Below, piece by piece: positions 1 to 11,226 of a DNA stretch of 64,000 bases. Both the position numbers and the translations under genes were made by a program. The notes beneath the pieces were generated by a model that did no database searches, was not told where the DNA came from, and saw only the letters and a list, made by a program, of their open reading frames with translations. How positions within the stretch are numbered: the first letter of the stretch is position 1; each line of letters starts with the position of its first letter. The stretch is taken from the NCBI GenBank assembly GCA_029531795.1, contig JAPEIS010000013.1:1302001-1366000 (forward strand). The letters run 5' to 3'. This stretch comes from Sclerotinia nivalis. Lineage: Eukaryota > Ascomycota > Leotiomycetes > Helotiales > Sclerotiniaceae.

Positions 1-1250
1 AACATTTCTCCCGTGGCTCGGATCGAGAATTGGTGAGAGAGTCAGTGAGAGCTATTGGTCGATGTGCACAAAGTGATTCTAGGACATCAGCAAGATGTTT
101 ACGTTTATTGTTGAAGCAAATCACCAGTCTAGATGGAAATCTAGTCGCGGAGTCACTTACTGTAATCAGGCATCTTATACAACAGGATCCAGCATCACAT
201 ACACATACCGTTATACGCTTAGCCAAAAATCTAGACACAGCTACAAATCCCAGGGCTCGGGCCACTATTATTTGGCTCGTGGGAGAATTCGCCGGCCTTG
301 ATGGTGAAAATAATATCGCACCTGATGTTCTTCGTATTTTGGCTAAAGGGTTTGCTGATGAAGCAGAGCCCGCAAAACTACAAATTGTTCTTCTAGCTGC
401 TAAAGTCTATCTACATCATTTGAACCGGACCACTCCAGAACCAGAACCTACCAAACCTTTACCGACTCCTCAACCTTCCCACGATTACGCCAGCATTGAA
501 GAAGAAAATGAAGGATTCGCATCCCTTGACTCACCTTCACAAACCTCCTTCTCCCCACCTCCCGAACCGGAATCCGAACCTGATCACCCCATCGTCATCC
601 TCTGGAACTACATCCTCCTTCTTGCCCGTTACGATACTTCATACGACCTTCGCGACCGTACCCGTCTTTACAAATCTCTCCTCGCCATCCCATCATCCAC
701 CCAACTCGCATCGCTCATGCTTCTTGCTCCTAAACCTATCCCACATACTCCTAGTCCCTCCGAAAGCCGCACTAGCTTTACTCTAGGAAGCGCCAGTCTC
801 GTTGTTGGTGGTGAGGGCGGTATGCATGGATTAAAAGGCTACGAGGCACTACCTCCATGGGTAGCAGCTGGCTCTGAGCCAGATCCATCGTTGCGAGAAC
901 CTGATTCCGCTCGGAATGAATATGAAGAGAAGAAAGTCCTGACTGCAGGACAAATATTAGATAGTGCGGTGAAAGATTTCAGGCCTGGTGTTTCGCCATC
1001 TAGGACGAATGGGTTTAATGCTGGAGGTTCTGGCCCTAGTACAGCTCCAGGGAAGGAAAAAACACTTGATGACTGGCTAGCCGAGTCTGAGGAAGACGAA
1101 AGTGAGGAGGAAGAAGAAGAAGAAGATGACGAGGGAGAATCCGGGGGAACGGAAGGAGAGGAATCCGGAGAGGAAGAATCTGAGGAAGAGGAAGAGGAAG
1201 AGGAAGAGAGTAGCGATGATGATGGGGAGCACGATAGACTAGTTAAATAA
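1..1250 (+). CDS. APL6: AP-3 adaptor complex beta subunit, 3' part of gene
   Basis: This is the C-terminal part of the large beta subunit of AP-3, the coat adaptor that sorts cargo from the Golgi/endosome to the vacuole. The frame is already open at base 3 and runs upstream of the window, so the start is missing; a TTG at 30 is only an internal codon. The first 130 or so residues are adaptin ARM/HEAT repeats, with family motifs such as RESVRAIGRCAQ and the WLVGEFAG segment. After about residue 150 comes a Pro/Ser-rich hinge with a conserved patch (HPIVILWNYILLLARYD), and the protein ends in a long Glu/Asp/Ser run (about 1080-1240), as in metazoan AP-3 beta hinges. No intron is visible here. 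The stop is TAA at 1248-1250. Family assignment is strong; AP-3 rather than AP-1/2 rests on the acidic Ser-rich tail and the absence of an appendage domain. Confidence 0.88.
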   Translation, partial: HFSRGSDRELVRESVRAIGRCAQSDSRTSARCLRLLLKQITSLDGNLVAESLTVIRHLIQQDPASHTHTVIRLAKNLDTATNPRARATIIWLVGEFAGLDGENNIAPDVLRILAKGFADEAEPAKLQIVLLAAKVYLHHLNRTTPEPEPTKPLPTPQPSHDYASIEEENEGFASLDSPSQTSFSPPPEPESEPDHPIVILWNYILLLARYDTSYDLRDRTRLYKSLLAIPSSTQLASLMLLAPKPIPHTPSPSESRTSFTLGSASLVVGGEGGMHGLKGYEALPPWVAAGSEPDPSLREPDSARNEYEEKKVLTAGQILDSAVKDFRPGVSPSRTNGFNAGGSGPSTAPGKEKTLDDWLAESEEDESEEEEEEEDDEGESGGTEGEESGEEESEEEEEEEEESSDDDGEHDRLVK

Positions 1251-1925
1251 GTGATATCCCGTTGCGTGCCACTAGCTGCGCTACCTTCTATAATACACCA
1301 TTAACTGACGATGGCCTTACACTAGGAGGCTTATAATTAGCTTTCGCACAATACATCTTACGCAGGCATGAAAATATTTAGTCACAACAACATTAGAATA
1401 ATATCAATGAATGTGGAATTTAAAGATCATTGTTTGATGAAGAACCAGGGACCAAAAAGCCCTCTGGCATTACTATTAGCCACAGCAAATAGCTTGGCAT
1501 TAGATCCTACTGATTGTCCCGTCCTCCACATCTTTGAACCTGGTGTCTGCTTTGAAAAACAAGTAGCCTAGGCAGAACGAACGGATCCCACTGAAGAGTC
1601 TCCGTCTAGAATGAATCTTCTAGGCTCAATTATTCTTTTGGCTCCTGCAATGTGATAAATGCATCGATGTATGCGAAATGACTAACACTGTACAGGAAAC
1701 CATCAACTTAAAATTCAAGCCTGAACTCCCGAAAAGAAAAAGAAAGCCCCGAATAACGCCTCACTATGCATGTGACTTTTATTTGTACAGAGAATGAGAA
1801 AAAGAGCTTTGATAGATAACCGACTACTTGAAGGCTTGCTTGATCCAAAAGACTCTTTTGCAAACTATATGCTGTTTACCTGACCAAGACCGAATAACTG
1901 CCCATGGAGGAAATAAAAAAGTCAG
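1251..1925. other. intergenic, convergent 3' ends
   Basis: This gap lies between the stop codons of the AP-3 beta gene and the zinc-knuckle gene. A 67-codon frame at 1368-1571 has no recognisable content. I see only probable 3' UTR sequence. Confidence 0.6.
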
Positions 1926-4741
1926 CTACCAACGGCGACTTCAAAATTATATATTAGCATATGTAGACAACACTAAGATTTAAGTCTTACCTATAAGCTG
2001 CATCGACCACTGGCGCAGCCCTTTTAAGTTTCGGCACAGCTTCCTCGGACAAACGCTGAGATTCTTTGCCTTTCTTGCCACTGATTACTCGTACGATTTT
2101 GCGTGGTTTTACAGGCTCTTTATTTATTTTTCCGAGGATTTCCAACGAGGTGGGGCTCAAAGGGGATTCCGGCGCAACATTTTCCTCATCTCCTTTCTTT
2201 CCATTTTCCTTATCATTGTCCGCGTGGTCAGTGGGAGGTGGTGTTGTTGTAACGTCGTGCTCTGGCCATGGGTCGAACATAGGCTCCTCTTCCACTGGGG
2301 GTGGTGGAGGAGGAGGAATGTGCTGGTGATTAAAGACTTGTGGTCCGGAAAATGAAGGACGAGCGTTAGCATAATCTGGGTCTTGTCTAAAAGCTTGATT
2401 TGCCATGCTAGGATTAAAAGGATGCCGCTGGGAATTATAAGGTTGTTGAGCATTGTAGTGAGGCCGCTGAGGATTAAATGGGGGTTGTTGGGCATTAAAG
2501 GGGGACTGTTGGTTGTAGGAAGGCTGCCGAGCATTGAAAGGAGGATGCTGTGTATTGAAGAGAGGTTGTTGGTTGTATGGAGGCTGCTGGACATTATAAG
2601 GAGGCTGCTGGGGATTGAAAGGAGTTTGCTGAGTGTAAATAGGTTGCTGAGCATTGAAAGTTGATTGTTGATTGTATGGAGTTTGCTGCTGAGCATTGAA
2701 TGGAGGTTGCTGGTTATACGGAGTTTGTTGATTACTGTAGGAAGTTTGTTGGGGACTGTAGATCGGCTGCTGCAACTCCTCAATAGGAATCATGACGGGT
2801 GGTCCAGGCTCAACCGGCTTCGGAGCACCAGAAACACCTAAAGATGCCAGCAACGCCTCAGTTGGATCGGCACTCTCTCCCGCCTGAGGGGCCCAGATAT
2901 CGTCGGATGCTTCAGCAACAGATGGAGCTTTCCCTGTATTATCATCACTAAATCTAGGCAGACCATCTGCAGATTTTGATAATTGATCGTCAACTTTTTG
3001 ACGTTTGTTGTTTTGCAATGTTGAAAAATCGGCTTGTAATTGATTATCGACATCATCTTGTTCCGAAGTGCTTGGTTTACGCTTACCCGTACGTGGTATC
3101 ACCGCAGCAGTTGCCTTTCGAGTTGCAATAGGTACATATTCATCGCCATGCCTCAATTTCATACAAGCATCAAGTTCTTGAAAAGGTACCGGGTCATCTC
3201 CAGTCTTGAACTCCTGGAAAGTTGGATCTTCCTGTAAGTATGGCCACTGAGGTGTCTTTCTGGCGCTCTGCGTATACTCCTTCAGATTTTCTCTTCTTGC
3301 GTATCTCGAGATCGTAATGGTTGATTTCTTATCGATAAGAGGGACGGGGGTCATATCAAATCTATTAGCTAAAGGTTGCGCAAGTGCAACAGTTTCATGT
3401 TTTTCGCCTGCAGCTTTGAAGATCTTTTTGTAATCCCAGTTGAACTGTTTCTCTTCGTCAGTCCGATCACCGTCTTCCTTCAAATCGGCTGGATGTCCGT
3501 CCCATTCAGATATATTATTTCTTGAAGTAGGCGAACCATACGGTGTACTAGCCACGCTTGAAGCTCTTGAAGAAGCTCTTGGTATCTCGATAGGTTGTGA
3601 AGAAACTTTGTTGGGGGCAGTGTGTGGAGTATTTTTAGATCGAGGGATGTACAACCCACGTTTATTTAGTTCCGGGGATGAGATGGGAGGCTGCTGAGAG
3701 CCCGACCGACTTTCACCCTGCTGGACTTGTTGAGATCCCATGCGACTTCCACTTTGCTGGGACTGCTGTGATTGAGACCTCCCAAACTCATGATGAAAGC
3801 CAGAACTTGATTGCACCTGTACTTGCTGTTGTTGTGACCCATTCAAAGAAGTCGTTGCTGGCGGTGAACCATTCCATTGCCCTTGGCTTGGCGTGCCTTG
3901 ACTTTGGTAAGATGCTGATCGGCCTTGGTTATTGTAATCTTGATTGTAACCGTTATTTTGATGTTGGAAGGGTGTGGTTGGGACGGAGGGAGAAAATTGC
4001 TGTGAATTATGAGGTTGGGCTGGTGGGCCATATTGCTGTGGTGAATTCAACTGGGGATATTGATTATACGGAGCTTGGTAGCCTTGAGATCCGTTCTGCT
4101 GTTGAGATTGTTGGTTATAGTTAGCTCCATTGGCGACAGGTTGTTTGTACTGCTTGTTCTGGTGGTAATTATAATAGGCGTGATGGGGACGGCCTTGTGG
4201 TTGGTGATTCTGTTGTTGGAAGCCTTGTTGCTGGAACTCTTGCTGTGGGGGATGTGTAGTGGAATTTTGCTGATAAGGTAGATTTGTTGCATAGGTAGCA
4301 GATATAGGCGACCCATTAAATTGAGAATTTTGACCAGGGTCCGTAAATTGTGATATTGGAGCACTTTCAGAACCAGGATAGGGAGCATATTTGGAACCCA
4401 TCTGGCCATTTTGAACATTTGCCCACTGCTTTGTTTGGGATGTTGCCCCATATCCATTGACATTTGCTGCCTGAGGAGCAGCCATAGCACTTATTACCAT
4501 TAGCCTCACTCTTGGGACGAGGATACAAGAAGAAATTCATGAAGACATAGAAATAGCTCATCACTTACACTTGACCATTTTGATTTTGTTTTGGACAATC
4601 TTTGACATAATGACCTTCTTGGCCACACGTGAAGCAGATTGGGGGACGCCCACGAGGCGCCGTAGGTATAGGAGCATTGTAGTTATTGTTGTAGTTTTGA
4701 GGAGGCCCTTGAGGACCACCTTGAGACCAATTTCCCAACAT
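1926..4741 (-). CDS. CCHC zinc-knuckle, Gln/Pro-rich protein (predicted nucleic-acid binding)
   Basis: Three exons: 4741-4569, 4489-1991 and 1938-1926, giving about 894 residues. The short first exon supplies the start (MLGNWSQGG) and one CCHC knuckle, CFTCGQEGHYVKDC (CX2CX4HX4C), typical of single-stranded RNA/DNA binding. The acceptor of exon 2 is chosen at 4490 because a GCTAAT branch site precedes it; an in-frame alternative starts at 4510. Exon 2 is mostly disordered: a Gln/Asn/Ser/Tyr-rich prion-like first third, a more conserved middle (about 330-470, containing FNWDYKKIF and RFDMTPVPLIDKKSTITISRY), then a repeat block of QQPPFN/QQTPYN units. The large frame stops at 1987, but an AG|GTAAGA donor at 1990 and an acceptor at 1939 form a 52-nt intron with GCTAAT, and splicing gives the end AYSRRW. 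I recognise the class, not a named gene; the RNA-binding role is inferred from the knuckle and composition. Confidence 0.8.
2400..2775 (-). repeat. imperfect tandem repeat coding QQPPFNAQ/QQTPYNQQ units
   Basis: Inside the zinc-knuckle gene the minus strand encodes over a dozen degenerate 7-10-residue units of the form QQ-P/T-P-F/Y-N. The regular Gln-Gln-Pro-aromatic-Asn spacing is directly visible in translation. Such a minisatellite is likely to vary in copy number between strains (inference). Confidence 0.8.
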
Positions 4742-6129
4742 GATGCACCCTCCGAAAGAAAGAATCTGATTTTACTAACAAGTCATCGATTGGGCGGGAA
4801 CAAATTGCGCGACACTGAGTTGAGCTTAAGTCGAAAGGACCAAATGGATAGGATCACTGCTGGATAGATAGACAAGTATTCCGACGCGACAGAAATACGA
4901 ATAGCAATATCGAGAAAGCGAATAAGCTTATTAATGTTTTCCTGTTATCCTGGTCCTTGCGATTGCGATAGCGATAACGAAAAGCATCGATGAATTTGAT
5001 GATAGAAAAGGGATTTTATGTTGTCCGCGAAATTGAATGTTCAGAGAGCGACGTTGTGCAACGGTATCGTGAAAGACCGTCTTCAAGGATGAAAATGCAG
5101 CCCCCCGACTCCACAGTAAATAAATCAAAAGGAAGTACTGTACGGAGCAAGCACCTTGCTAGGGTCACTATCCCCAGAAAATCCACATGCAAAAGCGATT
5201 GAAAATGGATAATGGAGGAGTGTAGCAAAAATCAAATATGACAAGTTTTCCTTATAATGTGACCCGACCTGACTTGAGCTGAGCAAATGAATGAATGAAT
5301 GTATTGAAGAGAGAAGAATGTTTACTTCCAAAAGTAACTTTGTCAATATTTAGGGTTATGAGATCAGCAATTGTGAACGTGAATTGGATTCCCTTTTCTT
5401 TGATTCTTGAAAATAGAGAAAGAGAGAAGGGAAAATGTTGATGTTGTTGTCGTCGATGTAGGTAGGTAGATAGGTATTATTGACTTGATATGGGTAAATG
5501 CAAGAATTACGAAAAGGTTAAGTGAGTAGGTAGGGTAGGTATTGATTATTGATTGGGATTGGGGGAGGGAGGAAGGAAAATGGAAATGGAAATGAAGAAA
5601 CTTTGAATTTGGATTGGATTTGCTTGTTGGTGGTACTGGTATGAAAATGTAAGAGAGACCAAAAGATGTCAATTTTCCTATGCAGTTAGTTGCTAGGATT
5701 CAGATTACGCTAAGTTCAGACGATTATACCACTAGCTACGGTGATCTTTTCATGCCAGCCGGTTGTGCTCAAGCTCAATAATTCATTTGTACGGTAAACT
5801 TTAACCACCTACCTGGGCAAGTCCAAGCCAACACAAGACACAAGCATAATCTTGATAATCAACTACCTAGTACGTACCTTGCCCACTACCCACTACCCAC
5901 ACTGCCCTCTGCTCACTACATATATTTGTTGATAAGTGACAACAACCCTTTTTTTGCCTACTGATCTTTTCATATTTGGTTATGACTTAGAATTCTTTCT
6001 TAAGCGACAATGTTGCTTCGCCAAAATTCTATTTTGCAAGAAACCGCAGGTTGTATCAACTGTCATTCTCCAATATTAGATTTCTGTGGCGCAAATCGGA
6101 GGGGATTAAACTCCTGAAACTTTGGCAAT
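4742..6129. other. divergent intergenic promoter region
   Basis: These 1.4 kb separate the divergent zinc-knuckle and PPG1 starts. They hold only low-complexity tracts: an (ATGA)n run near 5286-5300, purine-biased DNA around 5400-5620, TAGG repeats near 5460-5540 and a CCCACTA repeat near 5880-5905. No convincing coding region is seen. Confidence 0.6.
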
Positions 6130-7309
6130 ATGCCCGGTCTGCCATGTAAGAACACAACGACCTTGTTGCTAACGAGGGCACATACTTATATATAACTATA
6201 GCCTCTGTCGATCTCGACCGATGTATAGAAAGTCTTTACAAGAAAAACCTCCTCGCCGAATCCGTTATCGAAGCAATATGCGCGAAAACGAAGGAGCTGT
6301 TAATGCAAGAGAGTAATGTGGTTCATGTGCTAGCACCTGTCACTGTGGTGGGCGATATACATGGACAATTTTTTGATTTGATAGAGATATTCAAAATTGG
6401 GGGATTCTGCCCAGACACAAATTACTTGTTTCTAGGTATGCCCCGCATTCTGACTCCGTACATATTTCCACAATGCTAATACATGGCCTATCTAATAGGT
6501 GATTATGTGGACAGAGGCATGTTCAGCGTCGAAACTATTTCTCTTCTTGTCTGTCTTAAACTACGATACCCGCATCGCGTTCATTTAATACGAGGAAATC
6601 ATGAATCGAGGGGAGTCACTCAGTCGTACGGCTTCTATACGGAGTGCTCCAGGAAATATGGGAACGCGAATGTATGGCATCACTTTACGGATATGTTTGA
6701 CTTCCTTACATTGAGTGTGGTCATCAATGATCAGATATTTTGTGTCCATGGAGGTATGTCCCCACCAACTTGCTGCTACTCCGCTCTATGCAGCTAGAGG
6801 TTCCTTTTTCTGGGAGTCTGCGCCCATACTGACATTTATCTGCAGGTCTCTCTCCCTCGATACACTCCATCGACCAAATAAAAATTATAGACCGTTTCCG
6901 CGAGATCCCCCACGAAGGGCCCATGGCCGACCTAGTTTGGTCCGACCCCGACCCGGAGCGCGACGAATTCTCCCTCTCACCCCGCGGCGCTGGTTACACA
7001 TTCGGCGCGCAAGTTGTGAAGAAATTCCTCGAAGTAAACAAAATGTCGCACATATTACGCGCCCATCAACTCTGCCAAGAAGGCTATCAGGTTCTCTATG
7101 ACGATCGATTAAGTACCGTGTGGAGCGCTCCCAATTACTGTTACCGATGCGGGAACATGGCAAGTGTCCTGGAAGTCAGTGATACGGGAGAGAGGTTCTT
7201 CAACGTATTTGCTGCCGCGCCAGAAAATGATCAGCATAAAGGGGAAATGCAGCAAGCAGGGCAGGACAAGACGGCTGATGGTAGTACGCTGCCAGATTAC
7301 TTTCTGTGA
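6130..7309 (+). CDS. PPG1: PP2A-like serine/threonine phosphatase, PPG1 type
   Basis: Four exons: 6130-6145, 6202-6435, 6499-6753 and 6846-7309, giving 322 residues, the usual size of a PPP catalytic subunit. The metal-binding signature motifs are present in order: GDIHG (exon 2), GDYVDRG (across the exon 2/3 join), RGNHESR, HGG (across the exon 3/4 join), followed by [15 protein letters not shown] and [10 protein letters not shown]. The protein ends in DYFL, the C-terminus that is carboxyl-methylated in PP2A-type enzymes. The N-terminal segment ([16 protein letters not shown]) resembles yeast Ppg1 more than PP2A, PP4 or PP6. Yeast Ppg1 acts in the Far (STRIPAK-like) complex and in glycogen metabolism; the same role here is inference. 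Exon 1 codes for only five complete residues. The next gene, RDI1, is convergent. Confidence 0.9.
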
Positions 7310-8253
7310 CTCGATTGGAAAGCCGGTCATAGACACTGAATCCTATTTTTCTTTCGACACGCCACTTCTCAAATCAACAATTATCCCCACCACTCGACAT
7401 CATGGATGGAATTGTTAAGACTCTTCGGAGGACAGCTGGTGCAGAAATGTTGAGAAACTGCGAATCCGCTGTAGTGTCAAATTATTATCTTAAATTCGCC
7501 GAAATCTCATGCCAAAAAGTCGATGCGAAGAGTAATCACGCGATACTACGCTGCAGGATTACTTCTCATTGTATGCCAAGACACTGCACTACCCGAACTG
7601 GGCTGTAATCATGATATGATGTATGCCATTTTAGACCTATGGATTGCGTTTTTGTAAAATCAAATTTATAGAAATAGGAGAAGATACCCATGAATCGATG
7701 AAGGCAAAAGCACAGAACCAGTTATGTAACTTGATTCTGTTCATCCCATCCGAAACACATCAGATATGAAGAGCAATGAGATATGAAAATTCTATACTTG
7801 AGAAAAAGTGAATGAGTCTTGTTTGAATTTAAAGATAATGTATGCGCGCGCCTGCAGGAAAAGGATGCCTCCAAACGACCACAAATATTCTTTCTCAAAT
7901 CCATATCTCCTCCGTACATTCCATCCAAAATCAGTAAGTTGCATGAGATGACCGACATCTTCAGTTCGTGATTTATTTGACGATCCGTCCATAACTTTTT
8001 TTCCGTCCAAAATGTCGATTTGCAGGGGTAGAAAACAAATAGGGAAGAAAATGATCGACTATTCTTCTAGCCATAACATGAAAGCAAAGTCGTACATAAG
8101 GTATGTATCCGTCCAAACCGCACGCGCGCAAAGGTATGTCGCAAACTTGTCGTATGAGTGCTATGTGATGTGAAAAATGGATCCGTGTCAAAAGAGGCGA
8201 TTGCGGTATGAGAGGCGAAAGGTAGAAGACCAGAGGTGGAGTAGTTGGAAAAT
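7310..8253. other. intergenic, convergent 3' ends
   Basis: This region lies between the PPG1 and RDI1 stop codons. Several 60-80-codon frames exist on both strands, but none shows a recognisable domain or a supported splice structure. I see nothing beyond probable 3' UTRs. Confidence 0.55.
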
Positions 8254-9562
8254 CTACCAGTCCTTGGTGATATCAAAAGACCACTCGAATTCAAGATGCT
8301 TCTTCTTATCGTCATCAATGAAGGTGGAAATAGCGGTGTAGTGACCTCGGGCCATCATTCCGGTCGGGGCATCCTCGTCAGCGACTGAGGGTTTGGTTAC
8401 TAATAGGATTTTAGGTAGGTGTCAAAAGAACTTACATCGCTTGGTATGGACAGGGTTCTTGTCAGTGTTGGGTGCATAACTTCCCTGTTGGCCGGTTAGC
8501 ATATGAGGCATAGGGTAGGCACCGGGATGTGGAGAGGCACTTACGATCATCTCTTGCAACTTATCGATCCTGATGCCCTTACGCTTAATGACTTGAACAT
8601 ATTGAAGTCCACTCAACACGTTGTGTTGCACTTTGAAAGTGGCAGTAAGGTTGAATTTAGAACCCTCCTTGATCTTGAAAGGATGATCCTTCAAGGTGTT
8701 GAGAGCATCAGGGGCAGAAAGCTCGAGCTTGACTGGAGGACGATTTTCGGAGTTCATCTCAAGAGTGAGGATGATACAGTCACGAGGATCATTTGGGTCA
8801 CTGAGGTCCTTTCCACCACCACCGAGCCCAAGGGATTCCTTGTAGCGCTGAAGAGATTCATCTTCGGCATCTGCGTTGAAGGAAGATTGTCAGTAAAGAG
8901 TTTATACCCGGAAGTTACAATACGGTTTCATGAGATGATCAGAGTACATCGGGTCTTGCTTGTATGCCAACATAGAAGGGGTTATAGAAAACAGGAGATA
9001 TATAGCAGTACAGCATTTCAATGTGCGTCCTTCCTTCACACTTTGGGATCCTCTGTATTTTTGTAATCAGATAGAAGGCTTCTTGCCAACCCTTGACTGA
9101 ATCAAGAAGCCAATGGCTGTCAAAAGGTAACCTTGTTTCTCAACCCCTATAGTTGGTGTGACAACCAAAAATTATTTACAACAAATTCTGTACAAACTAT
9201 TGTACAGAATCCAGTTGCTTCGATCAAATGGACTCCAGATATCACAGAAGAAAAAATCCAAATTATGATCTCCTGTTATCATTCTATATTGTTTGCCCCA
9301 GACCGCCTCGAGTGCGGGGTATTAGCTGGAGGGGTGAACTTGACTCTTGACTCAAGTTGAGCCAAGGATATTCCAAAAGTACTGCTGAGTAAACACAGCC
9401 TAAGATAGATAATAGGAGAAGCTGAAAAGCAACAAAGAAGACAGGATGAAAGTGGTTTTAGAACATACCCATCTTGGAATATTCATCCAGAGTCTTCTTC
9501 TCCCCCACCTTGAAACCATCAGTTGTCTCTGGCAAGAGGTCATTATCTTGCTGGTCCGCCAT
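8254..9562 (-). CDS. RDI1: Rho GDP-dissociation inhibitor
   Basis: Four exons: 9562-9469, 8870-8545, 8484-8436 and 8384-8254, giving 199 residues, as expected for RhoGDI (about 200). RhoGDI extracts prenylated Rho GTPases from membranes and holds them GDP-bound in the cytosol. The N-terminal regulatory arm (MADQQDNDLLP, then SLQRYKESLGLG) precedes the immunoglobulin-like fold with FKIKEGSKFNLTATFKV, VLSGLQYVQVIKRKGIRIDK, GSYAP, the APTGMMARGHY motif and the C-terminal FEWSFDITKDW. The last acceptor is CAG at 8385; a TAG nearer the donor would leave only a 36-nt intron. The first intron is 598 nt, far longer than the rest of the window. Identification is secure. Confidence 0.93.
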
Positions 9563-11226
9563 CTTTGGTATGCTATGGTAGATTTATAAGGTATTAAGTG
9601 TAACAAGAAAGAATTGATGAGTAAAAGGAAGATCTGTAGAATGGATTCCGAACACAGAAATTTAAAAGCTGTTGAGTTTGTGGATGCCGCACCTTTGATA
9701 CAGCAACGGTGTTGGCAATCGAAATGCAGCTTAGTGGGGCTTAAGCTATGATCCTTACCAACTTGCGGAATATGCAAGAATCTCGTGACAATGAGAGAGA
9801 GTTGTCGAAATTGAATCAGTTGAATTTTTCGAGGTTATTGGACTTTACAGGAAGAAGAATGCGTTGAAGAAAAGACCAAATTGAAGAGGCCTCTTCAAAG
9901 GAATGTTATAATTGTATTTGGAACATTTGAAATTAGTGGACAACTTCCAAATAAATAATGGAACATCACACCACGTGATATACTCTTCATAAAAGGGGCA
10001 TTCCCGCCATTTACCTACAGTACTTTGGCGCACTGACTCCAGAAAGCCTTTCCTTTCCTTTCCTTTCTCTCCCAGTAATACGAGTGAGTACTCGTAACTG
10101 ACTCCTTTAACTTCACTCCAAGTTCCAACCCAGCAGCTCTTCCTTGGTAAGTCGAATATTCGTGAGAGCTTTTGGTTTTAAGCTACTAGGTAGGTGGTAC
10201 CTATGAGTTTGAAAGTCAAGCTCAAATATTGCCCGACATCAATACAGTAAGAACATGATTTATGAAAGGTAGAAATTTAAATCAATGGACTATCATCTAC
10301 TAGTAAAAAGAATACTCATTAATAAATAGGAAAGTTTATTCTTCGTAGAACTTTAATAGGGTAATTCTGTCCAACTCACCATGCAGTTCGGTGTGTGTGT
10401 GATCATCTAGAAATGTGACTTTATATCATATCATCTAGAAGCTCGCATATGGAAGAAAGGATGATAGCTCCGGCTTCTCAAGACAGTGCACACTCACCCC
10501 AGCCAGCCCAGCCAAATCCCACCCTCGTAGTCAAAAGACGACCAATACCGCTACCGCTCTCACAAACTTAACTTCTTACAGTCTTCAAGCCCTCAGGGAT
10601 CGCAGAATCTTCCACTTTTTCCCACACTGTGTACTTTCTACTTGTACACCTCCATTCCCACTTCAATAATCCTTGATGATAATTCACACCTGCATTCACA
10701 ATCATACTTCATCATCTTGCATTGCTTCCTTTGCGTTGTTGAATTTATTAATCTGGGGTTAATCGAAATTGAATTTAGGGTGTGCATCTTGTATCGGTCG
10801 GTACTGTTACACACTGGGCAGTGGGCAGTTATTTTCGCGGGTAACTACAATCGGTTTCTTTCGATAACCTTTCTTCCGTGTCCCGTCGCGAATATACCAA
10901 AGCTTCTTCACATACTACTACGACTGTACACTCCTTCCTTCAGCCAACGCGCAACATCTACATCAAGAAGGTATCAATCGTGTCAAGTGTTCTTCATGTA
11001 GGATTCCTGTTCCTGTTGTCTCTTTAATCTGAATCAAAGATCAACAAAAATGTTTGCTAATCGCGTAACCACGAAACAGAATTACAGTTTATACGAAATC
11101 TTCTTTACGAAGTATTTATCACTTTTAGATTTATTCAATCTAATAGTCTATTCGATAATCCCATATCGCCATCCCCTCGAGCCAGTTACCATCGAGCCCG
11201 TTATCAACGAGCCCGTTACTATCGCG
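9563..11226. other. large divergent intergenic region
   Basis: This is the shared upstream region of RDI1 and the Bqt4-like gene. It holds a (TTTCC)4 tract near 10048-10067, immediately followed by the inverted repeat ACGAGT-GAGT-ACTCGT at 10080-10095. An ATG at 11050 is in frame with the Bqt4-like start and could extend that protein by 59 residues. A 119-codon frame at 10642-11001 has no recognisable content. Confidence 0.55.

Noticed and set aside
2157..2783. 208-codon minus-strand frame
   Set aside because: It overlaps the repeat block of the zinc-knuckle gene in another frame; its Ser/Leu-rich composition is a shadow of the CAG/CAA-rich repeat.
8400..8436. TAG acceptor for the third RDI1 intron
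   Set aside because: It would leave a 36-nt intron, shorter than any other in the window; CAG at 8385 gives 51 nt and a family-like sequence.
8503..9066. 187-codon plus-strand frame
   Set aside because: It is antisense to RDI1 exon 2 and its long first intron, with no domain of its own.
10642..11001. 119-codon plus-strand frame upstream of the Bqt4-like gene
   Set aside because: No recognisable content; more likely 5' leader of the following gene.
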